Below are positions 1 to 8,007 of a DNA stretch of 64,000 nucleotides, one piece after another; position 1 is the first letter of the stretch; the number at the start of each line of letters is the position of its first letter. The notes beneath the pieces were generated by a model, which was given only the letters and a program-made list of their open reading frames with translations, ran no database searches and was not told the DNA's origin. Both the position numbers and the translations under genes were made by a program. This DNA comes from Paraburkholderia sprentiae WSM5005 (lineage in GTDB: Bacteria > Pseudomonadota > Gammaproteobacteria > Burkholderiales > Burkholderiaceae). Location of the stretch: the NCBI RefSeq assembly GCF_001865575.2, contig NZ_CP017563.2, positions 868,001-932,000 on the forward strand, in the 5' to 3' direction.

Positions 1-922
1 TGGCTTTTTCGGCATCGAGCAGATACGCCCGTGCGCCGTCTGCAAACGCGTTGGCCACATCGGTGATCGGCGCGATCGCGCAATCTTCGAGATAGCGTCC
101 GCCAATCTCGGCCTGGTCAGCCACGACCGCGGCCCAGACCGACGTTGCCGCTGCTTGCGGGATTTCTTTCAGCACCGGCGGGGGCAGACCCGCTTCGGCG
201 CGCGCGTTCCCAACGGTCTCGAAAAGACCCTGCAAATCTTCTTGCGAAAAATGACGAGGAAGAGCAGTGAGACTGTTTCCTGGCATCACCGAGGCAGCAC
301 GGACGCCGCGATCGCGGTGTCGCCGGTCGAATTCGACGGCGAACAGAGCGTTGGCTGTCTTTGACCGACCATAGGCAACAAACGGGTCATATGCCTGTTG
401 CTCAAAGTTCGGATCGTTCAGGTCGACGTCGGCAACGCGATGCGCTTGCGACGACAACACGACGAGGCGCCCGTTATCGACGAGTAGCGGTTCGATCCGC
501 GTGACCAAAGCGAAATGCCCAAGATGGTTGGTCCCGAACTGAAGTTCGAAGCCATCCACCGTCCGGCCGAACGGCGTGGCCATGATGCCGGCGTTGGCGA
601 TGATGGCATCGAACGGCCGGCCGTCAGTCAGGAGCTTATCGGCGCAAGCACGAACGCTTTTCAGGGATGCGAGATTAATTTCAATCAACTCGAGGCTGCC
701 GCCGCTTTGCAACGCGGCATCACGCACCGAAGCAACGGCGCGTTCAGCTTTCGCGAGCTCCCGGACGGCGCCGACGACGCTGGCGCCATGAGCAACCAGC
801 GAGCGGGCGGTTTCGATGCCTATACCCGACGATGCACCTGACACAAGGAACCGCTTTCCCTTGAGATCAACGCCTGAGAGCACCTCATCGGCGGTCGACT
901 TTGCACCAAACTTCTTCGTCAT
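1..922 (-). CDS. SDR family oxidoreductase (3' end beyond window)
   Basis: Reading the minus strand from ATG at 922 gives an uninterrupted frame of about 307 residues that leaves the window at base 1, so the C-terminus is missing. The N-terminus has the classical short-chain dehydrogenase nucleotide-binding motif GASSGIG after a leader of about 28 residues. NAG (in IIANAGIMATP) and the catalytic YxxxK (AYGRSKTANALFA) follow at normal spacing. The arrangement resembles the extended retinol-dehydrogenase/WW-domain-oxidoreductase-like SDRs, which use NAD(P)H on a carbonyl or alcohol. The substrate cannot be read from sequence. A TetR-type operator lies 47-64 bases upstream of the start and matches one in front of the divergent tetR at 1818, so the gene is probably repressed by that TetR. 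Confidence 0.9.
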   Translation of the reverse strand, partial: MTKKFGAKSTADEVLSGVDLKGKRFLVSGASSGIGIETARSLVAHGASVVGAVRELAKAERAVASVRDAALQSGGSLELIEINLASLKSVRACADKLLTDGRPFDAIIANAGIMATPFGRTVDGFELQFGTNHLGHFALVTRIEPLLVDNGRLVVLSSQAHRVADVDLNDPNFEQQAYDPFVAYGRSKTANALFAVEFDRRHRDRGVRAASVMPGNSLTALPRHFSQEDLQGLFETVGNARAEAGLPPPVLKEIPQAAATSVWAAVVADQAEIGGRYLEDCAIAPITDVANAFADGARAYLLDAEKA

Positions 923-968
923 TTCTTTTCCTTGGATTTCGTCTGTTTTCGAGAGCTTTGAGGACATT

Positions 969-986
969 TCGTAACACGCATTACGA
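969..986. promoter_or_regulatory. Putative TetR operator upstream of the SDR gene
   Basis: TCGTAAC-ACGC-ATTACGA is an inverted repeat with one mismatch. It has the same arm sequence and spacing as the perfect palindrome at 1724-1741 in front of tetR. A further GTTACG half-site lies at 995-1000. That the TetR protein encoded at 1818 binds here is inferred from the shared motif. Confidence 0.6.
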
Positions 987-1129
987 TAATAAACGTTACG
1001 TTATTGAGCGTATGCATGTCAAGCGATTCGTCGCTAGAGCGTCGAGAGAAGTCGGGGCGCGATGATGCGTCGCGCCAAGGCCAGATTGGTCGCGAGTTCC
1101 GAACGGGTCTGGCGTTCCTGCTTCCATGC

Positions 1130-1624
1130 GGGCTGACCGGGAGCGCTGCGTCAGGACTCGCTGAATGCTCGAAGCCGACAGCGCCAGACGGCCTGGGGAC
1201 TCAGAAGGCGTGCCCCAGCTGATAATCCTTGGGGCCTAAATATGGGTGAAAGCCTTCACCACCTTGGAGGTAGGGAGCTGCTCCTGGCGGAGTTCGTGTT
1301 CCATCTTCTCACCCGAGTCGCCGATGGGGTAGTGACCATCACGCCAGATCATGTAGTTGTTCGTGTCCAGCACGATCTTGCCCGCGAGCGCTTCCACTGG
1401 CATGTTATTGATGAGCTTGAGCTGGACGGCCACGACAACGAAGTCGCCCGCCGCCGCAGCCTCGGCAGCGGTTGCCGCGATGACGGTCCCAGTTCGTCTA
1501 TGAGTTCCGTCAACGTGTCCGGGCCTCGTGAATTGGAAATAACGACTTCGTAACCGTTCGCGATGGCTGCACGTGCGACATGAATACCAACTTCGCCTGC
1601 GCCGATAATGCCGATTGTGGACAT
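1130..1624 (-). pseudogene. Decayed NADPH-dependent F420-reductase-like oxidoreductase
   Basis: The minus-strand start at 1624 gives MSTIGIIGAGEVGIHVARAA, a Rossmann GxGxxG start typical of F420-dependent NADP reductase-like proteins (YadG/NpdG-type, often about 200 residues). Near 1480 the frame shifts: the first frame runs into low-complexity Ser/Arg, while the next frame continues with family-like sequence (AAEAAAAGDFVVVAVQL, then GKIVLDTNNY and KVVKAFTHI). At 1236-1238 that frame meets a TAG stop, after which family-like residues (APRIISWGTPSESPGRLALS) go on until about 1130. One frameshift plus one internal stop make a functional product unlikely, unless both are sequencing errors. It sits between an SDR and a TetR gene and may once have been part of the same regulon. 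Confidence 0.75.
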
Positions 1625-1723
1625 GAGTCGTTGCACCTCAAGTGAGCCGAGCAGCCTGACGTTGCGTTTGCACGGCATGACTGCTCAATACGCGATTGCA
1701 CCTCCCTCGTGGGAGGCGACGAA

Positions 1724-1741
1724 TCGTAACGTATGTTACGA
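1724..1741. promoter_or_regulatory. Putative TetR operator in the tetR promoter region
   Basis: TCGTAAC-GTAT-GTTACGA is a perfect 7-bp inverted repeat with a 4-base spacer. It lies 77-94 bases upstream of tetR and about 100 bases upstream of the decayed oxidoreductase on the other strand. A near-identical copy lies upstream of the SDR gene at 969-986. Autoregulation is the normal arrangement for TetR-family repressors; direct binding is inferred. Confidence 0.65.
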
Positions 1742-1817
1742 TATCGGGCGGTATGTTATCGGACGGAGTCGTTATTCAATGCCGACCGTTATGAAAAGGT
1801 GCGAGGCAATCTGATCT

Positions 1818-2441
1818 ATGGGACGTCACCGCGAGTTCGATGTGGATGAGGCGCTGGACGCGGCACTTGGCGTGTTCTGGCGCAAGGGCTACGAAGGTGC
1901 GTCGTATGCCGACCTGACGCAGGCCACGGGTGTCGAACGCCCGGCTCTCTACTCGGCGTTCGGCAACAAGGAGGAGTTGTTCCGTCGGGCGCTCGAACGC
2001 TACTACGAGCACTACCTCGAATTTTTCGCGGCGGCGCTGGAACGGCCGACTTCGCGAGAGGTGGCCGCGGACATTCTCAGAGGCACGGCCGAACTCAACA
2101 CCCGTTATCCGGATCGCAGAGGGTGTCTGGGTGTCCACGGCGCTCTGGCGGTCTCCGACGATGCGGAACCGGTGCGCCGCGCAGTCATTGACGCGCGTGC
2201 GAGCGGAGAAGCAACGCTGCGCGAGCGGTTCGAACGGGCGCAGCAAGAAGGAGATTTGCCGGGGACGGCCAACTGCGCCGCGCTGGCCGCGTACGTGTGC
2301 GCCGTGGCTCACGGAATGGCGGTTCAAGCCAAGGCGGGCTTCAGTCGTGAAACGCTGGAGGCCGTTGCCGAGCAGGCGCTCTCCACGTGGCCCACCAACC
2401 CTCGTAGGGCGCGAAAACGCAAATCAACTTCTGTCACCTGA
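1818..2441 (+). CDS. TetR/AcrR family transcriptional regulator
   Basis: This 207-residue protein has a TetR N-terminal helix-turn-helix in residues about 7-55: FDVDEALDAALGVFWRKGYE, then the recognition-helix region TGVERPALYSAFGNKEELF. The ligand-binding part has the RRGCLGVHGAL segment common in AcrR/YxaF-like regulators. It is transcribed divergently from the oxidoreductase genes on the minus strand, the usual layout for a repressor controlling its neighbours. The two matching palindromes at 969 and 1724 fit that role. The inducer is unknown. The C-terminal tail (RRARKRKST) is basic and not conserved in the family as I know it. Confidence 0.9.
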   Translation: MGRHREFDVDEALDAALGVFWRKGYEGASYADLTQATGVERPALYSAFGNKEELFRRALERYYEHYLEFFAAALERPTSREVAADILRGTAELNTRYPDRRGCLGVHGALAVSDDAEPVRRAVIDARASGEATLRERFERAQQEGDLPGTANCAALAAYVCAVAHGMAVQAKAGFSRETLEAVAEQALSTWPTNPRRARKRKSTSVT

Positions 2442-3007
2442 GTTCTTGCGACTCGATGCCACGGCGCACGGAGGCAAGAGTGATGACGCATGCGTTGTTG
2501 ACGTTCGCATCAGAAAGCGGTCGTTCGCGCCGGCGCCGCGCGACAGGCGGTTCAGGGTCGCTTTATGCCTTGTGTGCATGAGCGGTGGCGCCCGAGGCGA
2601 GCGTGGCGTTCGGTCGCCGGTCGCTAACGGCCCGACTACGGACGTTCGACACGGCCACCCGGATCATCGACAATCTGTGTGGCCAGAGGCGGTGCCCGTG
2701 TCGCCGCGGTTCTCACTATTTCTCTGACAGCGGGCGGCGTATGCAGCTGGCGCCCTCCCAATTAAATGTTATCTATTACACAAACCAACGCCGCCGTTAC
2801 CCTGAACTGTGAATATCTCGTTGAGCAATTCTCTTACGAGACCGGCCTGACCACTGCGCAGATGGCGATGCCGGCGAGCTTCGGTCCAACCTATGACTTC
2901 AGCCCGAACGGACCGTGGATCATGTTCCCCGGCGACACCGCCCGTCCTTGCGTTCGCAACAGTTCGGGCCGTGAGTGCGGATGTGTGGATGCCACGCACG
3001 AGAGCAC
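2442..3007. other. Intergenic stretch without a supportable gene
   Basis: The longest open frame here is on the plus strand (2766 to 3164). It overlaps the end of the GNAT-like gene on the other strand and has no recognisable domain or ribosome-binding site. I see no transposon end, RNA gene or clear promoter. The stretch separates the TetR/SDR group from a less GC-rich glycan-type patch. Confidence 0.5.
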
Positions 3008-3655
3008 TCAAGCAATGACGCTATGGAGGATAGCGCGCTGGCGCGCGTCTCGAAACAGGGTCGAGGTTATTTCAAGCCGCGTGCCCTTTGACGACGTGCG
3101 CTCCGCGGAGGCCTCGAGAAAGTATCGGACATTACGCCTGATCGCTTCCATATCGATTCCATAGATGTTGTAGCAGCATCTTCTGCCAGGCGGGAGTGAC
3201 GCGCGCGATTTACAGGTTCCACATGGTCTCATGTATGGAGTGGGCGCTGTCTCTCGCAGTGAAAAACCTCTCCCTTTAATATTTTCATTTGATGGGGCAT
3301 TGTCTGGCTTGATGAAGGTATAAACACGGTCTGGAAGCGATTCCGGGTGGAAGAGGACACCGAAGCAAAAACGTGCCGAAGTGAATATATCCTGAAGATC
3401 GAAGCCTCTGAACGGGCGCGTCACGATCGTGCCGCCATATTCGAAGTACAGTTCTTCCCTGAAATGTATTGCGAACGCGCCTGAAGCGGCCACGATCTGA
3501 TTACGCTCCAAAAACAGAAAGATGGCGCCAAGATCGACGGCATTGGCAACTTCACGCGCGCTGCGCCGAAGGATATTAGGATCGCTTTCTCGTTCGTAGA
3601 ACGCAACAATGCCTGGAATGTCGCTGTGTTCTGCGCGTCGCAATGTGATGTCCAT
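3008..3655 (-). CDS. GNAT-like acetyltransferase, function unknown
   Basis: The product of 215 residues starts MDITLRRAEHSDIPGIVAFY, the typical first strand and helix of a GCN5-related N-acetyltransferase. A longer start at 3715 would add 20 residues unlike the family. Later segments such as GAIFLFLERNQIVAASGAF and TFIKPDNAPSNENIKGRGF are compatible with the central GNAT sheet and its acceptor side. A canonical acetyl-CoA-binding R/QxxGxG/A loop is not obvious, so activity is uncertain. It lies just downstream of a glycosyltransferase and an ATP-grasp gene on the same strand, so a role in modifying a surface glycan is plausible. Base composition here looks less GC-rich than in the flanks. 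Confidence 0.55.
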   Translation of the reverse strand: MDITLRRAEHSDIPGIVAFYERESDPNILRRSAREVANAVDLGAIFLFLERNQIVAASGAFAIHFREELYFEYGGTIVTRPFRGFDLQDIFTSARFCFGVLFHPESLPDRVYTFIKPDNAPSNENIKGRGFSLRETAPTPYMRPCGTCKSRASLPPGRRCCYNIYGIDMEAIRRNVRYFLEASAERTSSKGTRLEITSTLFRDARQRAILHSVIA

Positions 3656-3731
3656 GATATGCGCTTTGCTGCGCCCTCCGCAATGTAATAACGGATCAGC
3701 CTTGGAACAGGGCACACACGTCTTAAGTTGA

Positions 3732-4733
3732 CTAAAGGCGACGTCTCGCGAGCGGGTTGGAAATATAGCGAACCGCGAAATCGGAAAGCGGTGAGTAAGG
3801 CAACAGGCAAAGACTGGACAGCGCGAGCATGCCTATCTTCTTCTTGTAGCTCCAGAACGGATTGGCGACTATCGAGCGCAAATAACCATGCGACTGCCGG
3901 CTGACCCATCGCCAGCGCTTCGCGAACGAAGCCCGATAAACAGCAGAGCAAAAATACGCTTTCTCGAGTGAGAAGTCGTGAAACGATGGCGGAAGCTCTA
4001 TGCCGAGCCGCGAGCGCGCCAGCTGCCGAAGGATCGACCAACGCTTGGTCAACGCCCTGGGCGCCTTGTCGATGCTGTCCGAATTGGCGAAATCGATTCC
4101 TGTGTTTTCGGTCCGATGCACGCGGTATGCGCCTAACGATTTCGGGATCATCGCAATTGCTCCCAACAATGCGACGCCGTAGATCGCGTAGAAGTCTGCG
4201 CCGTAGCGATTACTGCTTGCTTCCGGCACGGGAAAGATTTTCTTTAATGCGCTGGTCCGGTAGGCGTTGCCTGACGCTGGCGGCGACGGATAGAGCCAAC
4301 CCCGGCGCAGCAGCCTACCGCAGTCGACTGGCGCGACGGAGTGAGGTACGTATTTACCCGAGGGCTTCCCGGCTGAATCCACAACGTCGAGACGGAACTG
4401 AACCTTGACGGAGTCGCCGGCCTCGAACGCTTGCATGACCTCGGACACCGCACCCTTGTACAGAAGATCGTCGGAATCGAGCAGGATTACGAATTCCGTG
4501 TCGATCATATTGACTGCATCGTTATATGCGGAGACCTGGCCGCCGTTCTCCTTATAGAGCGCCCGGATGCGGCCGGCATAACTTTCTACGATTTCGCGTG
4601 AGCCGTCCGTCGATCCGTCGTCGATCACCAGAACACCCGTTTCCGGGTAGTCCTGAGAAAGAGATGAGTCAATTGCGTCGGCCAGAAAGCGACCGTGGTT
4701 GTAATTGCAGATCACGATTGTTATTTTTTGCAT
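3732..4733 (-). CDS. Glycosyltransferase family 2
   Basis: 333 residues. The N-terminal GT-A fold is clear: ITIVICNYNHGRFLADAIDS for the first strand and helix, VLVIDDGSTDGS for the nucleotide-binding loop, and FVILLDSDDLLY for the DxD-like metal/UDP-sugar motif near residue 90. Such enzymes transfer a sugar from a nucleotide donor to a growing polysaccharide, lipid or protein acceptor in the cytoplasm. The C-terminal part, about residues 230-333, is variable and has a hydrophobic patch (LALSSLCLLPYSPLSDFAV) that may associate with the membrane. It is transcribed with the TupA-like ATP-grasp gene 58 bases upstream and the GNAT-like gene downstream. The acceptor cannot be told from sequence. 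Confidence 0.9.
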   Translation of the reverse strand: MQKITIVICNYNHGRFLADAIDSSLSQDYPETGVLVIDDGSTDGSREIVESYAGRIRALYKENGGQVSAYNDAVNMIDTEFVILLDSDDLLYKGAVSEVMQAFEAGDSVKVQFRLDVVDSAGKPSGKYVPHSVAPVDCGRLLRRGWLYPSPPASGNAYRTSALKKIFPVPEASSNRYGADFYAIYGVALLGAIAMIPKSLGAYRVHRTENTGIDFANSDSIDKAPRALTKRWSILRQLARSRLGIELPPSFHDFSLEKAYFCSAVYRASFAKRWRWVSRQSHGYLRSIVANPFWSYKKKIGMLALSSLCLLPYSPLSDFAVRYISNPLARRRL

Positions 4734-4791
4734 GGTGCTTCACCACTGTCGTTACCGCTAATGGAGGTTCGCGAAAAACATTGGCAGGAAA

Positions 4792-5721
4792 CTACCGTAC
4801 CCCGGGCGAAGTTGCTCGTAAGGAAGGCGTTATCGACAGGTAAGCGTCTGGTATCAGGCTTCCCCACTCGTAGTCGATCCTGTCCGGCATGAATGGCAGA
4901 ACGCCCGCACCCGGCGTGAACGTAAGTTCACCAAAATAAATCTGGCTATTGGGCGAATACAGGTCCACGCGGACATAGTCGAAATCCGCCGAGAGCTTGA
5001 TCCCAGCGTCCACGATCGCGTCGAGATTGTCCGGGCGAGGCGGCGGGTTTTCACTGGGTTTGTACTCGCCAATGACGACGTCCAGATGGTTCCAGTTGAC
5101 GTCGTACAGATCGCCGCGCGTATCAGCGCCGAATCTGTCCGAGATGACGAGAATGTAGATGACCAGCCGGCCTGATTTGGCACCAAAGCACTGCAGCTTA
5201 TAGTCGGGGGGAACGTTGCCGCTCTCATCGAGCAGCAGTTGCTCGAAGAAGATACGCGGCTTGATGGGGCGATAGTGCTTTTCCCGACCGATCTTGTAGA
5301 AGTCGAGGGACAACCAATGGTTCGCGAGATCCCGCAATTCCTCGAATGAGGTTGCCGATTTGTTTCTGACCACTTTGACATAGGTGCTGCCGTGATTCGC
5401 CTTCATCACGAACGAGTCCGGCAACGCATCGAATACCTCTTTCGTGAAGGTCTCGGGGGCGGCAAGCAACGGTATAAGATGGCTCTCGCCAAGCTTTCTC
5501 GCAACATAGTCCCTGACCGTAAGCTTGTCGGTCAACTCCGTGAGCCACGGATCCGGCCGCAGGCTTTTCTGCAGAATTTTCTCGTTGAATGTTGTCGGAC
5601 GAAGCAGGTTCGGATAACGGCCAATGTACTTGTGATGCAACAGGCTCAAGAACAATGGCGCAGGCAGCATCGACTTGGCCGCGTCTTTCAGCTTGCGCAG
5701 AGTTGGGTTGGTCGTCGTCAT
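4792..5721 (-). CDS. TupA-like ATP-grasp protein
   Basis: 309 residues matching the ATP-grasp family described for TupA (teichuronopeptide-type) and found in polysaccharide biosynthesis clusters. Seen in the sequence: the N-terminal motif NEKILQKSLRPDPWLTELTDK, the segment FVMKANHGSTYVKVV that forms the ATP-grasp substrate/ATP loop, and the C-terminal DFDYVRVDLYSPNSQIYFGE followed by LTFTPGAGVLPF, where metal-ligating Asp/Glu residues are expected. Members are thought to join an amino acid or similar group to a sugar polymer using ATP. It is the first gene of the minus-strand group with a GT2 and a GNAT-like gene, which supports a cell-surface glycan role. Confidence 0.82.
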   Translation of the reverse strand: MTTTNPTLRKLKDAAKSMLPAPLFLSLLHHKYIGRYPNLLRPTTFNEKILQKSLRPDPWLTELTDKLTVRDYVARKLGESHLIPLLAAPETFTKEVFDALPDSFVMKANHGSTYVKVVRNKSATSFEELRDLANHWLSLDFYKIGREKHYRPIKPRIFFEQLLLDESGNVPPDYKLQCFGAKSGRLVIYILVISDRFGADTRGDLYDVNWNHLDVVIGEYKPSENPPPRPDNLDAIVDAGIKLSADFDYVRVDLYSPNSQIYFGELTFTPGAGVLPFMPDRIDYEWGSLIPDAYLSITPSLRATSPGVR

Positions 5722-6377
5722 GGTTCGCCATCAGATAGTCTTGCCGTATGTGAGGCCAGATCAGCCTTCCAAGGTACGTCACTGGGGAGGTTAGCGCACA
5801 GAGCCCGTCGTGATTAACGGCGTCGCTAAAGGAAGGTACTTTGGCCCATTTTCGCGAAAACAACCAGATGCGCACTTGCCCATAGGCTGCTGGCTGAGCC
5901 CCACGTCTCTCTTCATAAGAAACTGCATACATCCTTTACATGCGGCGAGCATGCAAGGCGGCCGACCGTCTGCGGCCCAGGGATGCAGTGCGGCCACCAG
6001 CGGTCGCTCATCGATGCGGTCATCTTGCCATTCGAACGTCGCTAGCGACATCGGGAACAGCCTTTGAAATCGACCGACATGTGCACCGGGGAATCAGACG
6101 TTTGTCCGAGCCTTCGGTGAAAGCGTCCGATAGTCATTCTTTGAGCATGGTGGCCCCGGCTCCGAGACCGTTCGCGCCTTGGGGCGGCAGGTACACGGTT
6201 AACACGGCTTAAGTTGGATCCGAATCGCGTCGATAGCGCCGTGATGTGCCTGCCCTGCTGCAACAAAAATCAGCGCACAACAGAGCGATGATGCGCGCGA
6301 CACGTTGAGACGGTTGCCGGCGAAATGGCACAATAAATGACTGGCGCCTAAGCGCGCGGAGCAGGCAAGCGGGGCGC
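5722..6377. other. Intergenic stretch, no gene seen
   Basis: All open frames here are short, conflict with each other and lack a start site with a convincing ribosome-binding site. No inverted repeats, tRNA or transposase remnant was recognised. The stretch would have to carry the promoter for the minus-strand ATP-grasp/glycosyltransferase genes, but no promoter sequence is clear. Confidence 0.4.
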
Positions 6378-6938
6378 TCAGTAATGAATCGTCAGCGGCT
6401 CGGGATAGTGTTGCGTGAGCGAATAGGAGCTTTCGGGAGACCAGGCTTCCAACGTCTCCTGACCGGGCGAGCATCGGCCGCTTATCAAGAAAGACATAAA
6501 CGTCGTCTGGACTGAGTAAGTGTCGCCCGCAATATATACGGTCGCATCGACTCCTTGTCTGACGATTTGCGATGGCCGTACTTGCGAGGTCGCGGCAGCG
6601 GTCGGAGTGATCAGCGGGCTGCCACTGCAGTCTGATGTCGGATATGCAGAGAAGTCGCCCGCCCATTGAAATTGCGACGCTGAATGCTGACTACCGTTAT
6701 TGATGCTTACCCGTTGAATCGGAGCAAAAATCACCGCGCCGTTCACGAGAAGAACAGTGCCAAGCGGCTCATAGCTAATCAGCGGCCCCACCACCTTGCC
6801 TTGGCTGTCAAAGACCTTCGGGGTGCGTTGCCCACCCCGTTCGCCGCTTTCCCTACCGCCTGACCCGCTTCCGTCGAAGCCGTAGGACAAAGTCGCCATA
6901 CTTAGGGCGAGGAGAGCAGCCACCAGTACTTTGCGCAC
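6378..6938 (-). CDS. Secreted hypothetical protein
   Basis: 186 residues with a classical signal peptide (MRKVLVAALLALSMATLSYG). A Gly/Ser/Glu-rich linker follows, then a beta-rich body beginning TPKVFDSQGKVVGPLISYEP. Two pairs of Cys (SDCSGSP and SGRCSPG) could form disulfides in the periplasm or outside. I do not recognise a family. The phrase 'FDSQGKVVG' with 'VVIFAPI'-like strands resembles small extracellular beta-sandwich proteins that accompany phage- or adhesin-like genes, but this is weak. It has no operon partner: both flanks are more than 600 bases without genes. Confidence 0.65.
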   Translation of the reverse strand: MRKVLVAALLALSMATLSYGFDGSGSGGRESGERGGQRTPKVFDSQGKVVGPLISYEPLGTVLLVNGAVIFAPIQRVSINNGSQHSASQFQWAGDFSAYPTSDCSGSPLITPTAAATSQVRPSQIVRQGVDATVYIAGDTYSVQTTFMSFLISGRCSPGQETLEAWSPESSYSLTQHYPEPLTIHY

Positions 6939-7580
6939 TTGAACCCCCTTGTCAGTGATGCGGCCAGGGTCGGGACTGAGCCGTTGCGGACCATCACGAA
7001 CTGAAACGTACTCCGTCTAAAGAATAGCTGCTGGCCTCACGCAGGCATGCCGATGTCTCCGCGTTTCGCGCCATTTTGCTGTACGGTCGTGGCCACATGT
7101 CGCGGGCCCGCATTCCTGACGCTTCCTGCAGGTCAACGTGGGCCACGACAAACGGCATCCGCCGTGAGCCTAGGCGAGCTCGAACGGCTGCATTCGAACG
7201 GCTCGGAGGACCGCCTGCTGCTAGTGATCGCCCGCCCGGCGGCGGGACAAGCCAGCGATTGCCTCCATCCACGGAGCTGCCCGGCGAGCGAACGAGGCGT
7301 GCTTCTGTTTTCGCCCAGCATCCGCTCTCCGATGTGACCAATCAAATGGCCGGTGGGCCTCGGAAACTGCCGTCAAGGTTGTGCAGGCTCTACGTCCGCA
7401 GTGGGTCGGGTACGGTCCCCCGCCCAGGGCAATTGGCGGCAGAAAGCGTTGTCGAGAGTCCGTCGTGTCGCCCAAGAACACATATCCTGTCGGCGCGGTG
7501 GCTCAAAGCTGAATCGGCGCGGACACTCCGCCTGCGTGGGCTATGATGGCCTCGTCGGCTACCGTGAGTAACGGCGCTCC
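6939..7580. other. Intergenic stretch, no gene seen
   Basis: Several frames are open on both strands because the DNA is GC-rich, but none has a recognisable product or a convincing start. The promoter of the small DUF2905 gene at 7581 should be near the right end. Confidence 0.4.
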
Positions 7581-7781
7581 ATGAACCGCTTCCTGATCGT
7601 CATTGGCACACTGTGCATCCTTGCCGGCCTCGGATGGCACTGGCTCGCGCGCATCCCGTTCGGCCGGCTGCCCGGCGACATCCATATCGTCCGCGACGGA
7701 TTCAACTTTCACTTCCCGATCGTCACGTGCATCGTGATTTCGGTCGTGGTATCGGTACTGTTGTGGTTCTTGCGGCGTTGA
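7581..7781 (+). CDS. DUF2905 family small membrane protein
   Basis: 66 residues. The pattern is diagnostic of DUF2905: a first membrane segment (FLIVIGTLCILAGLGWHWL), then RIPFGRLPGDIHIVRDGFNFHFPI, then a second membrane segment (VTCIVISVVVSVLLWFLRR). The GRLPGDI and FxFPI elements are the family signature. The function of the family is unknown; it is widely distributed as a short two-helix inner-membrane protein. It is monocistronic here. Confidence 0.92.
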   Translation: MNRFLIVIGTLCILAGLGWHWLARIPFGRLPGDIHIVRDGFNFHFPIVTCIVISVVVSVLLWFLRR

Positions 7782-8007
7782 GCGCGGGTCCGCGTCGGAG
7801 AGCACAATTGCGACGATCTGTAGGCGCAAATCGGTCGGAAAGCCGCCTACGAACCCGCAAGGCGGAACTAAAGAGGAATCTGTCGCAGGAGGACATGAGG
7901 ATATGTCTGCCTCACATCTTCGATGTGAAGCTGGTTAGGAAGCTGGGAAAGCAACGGGTCGCGCTGGCCAAACGTATCGTGGCAGTTCGCTCCGACCGGT
8001 CGGCGAG

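Noticed and set aside
2766..3164. Open plus-strand frame of 132 codons
   Set aside because: It overlaps the GNAT-like gene on the other strand, lacks a Shine-Dalgarno and shows no recognisable domain.
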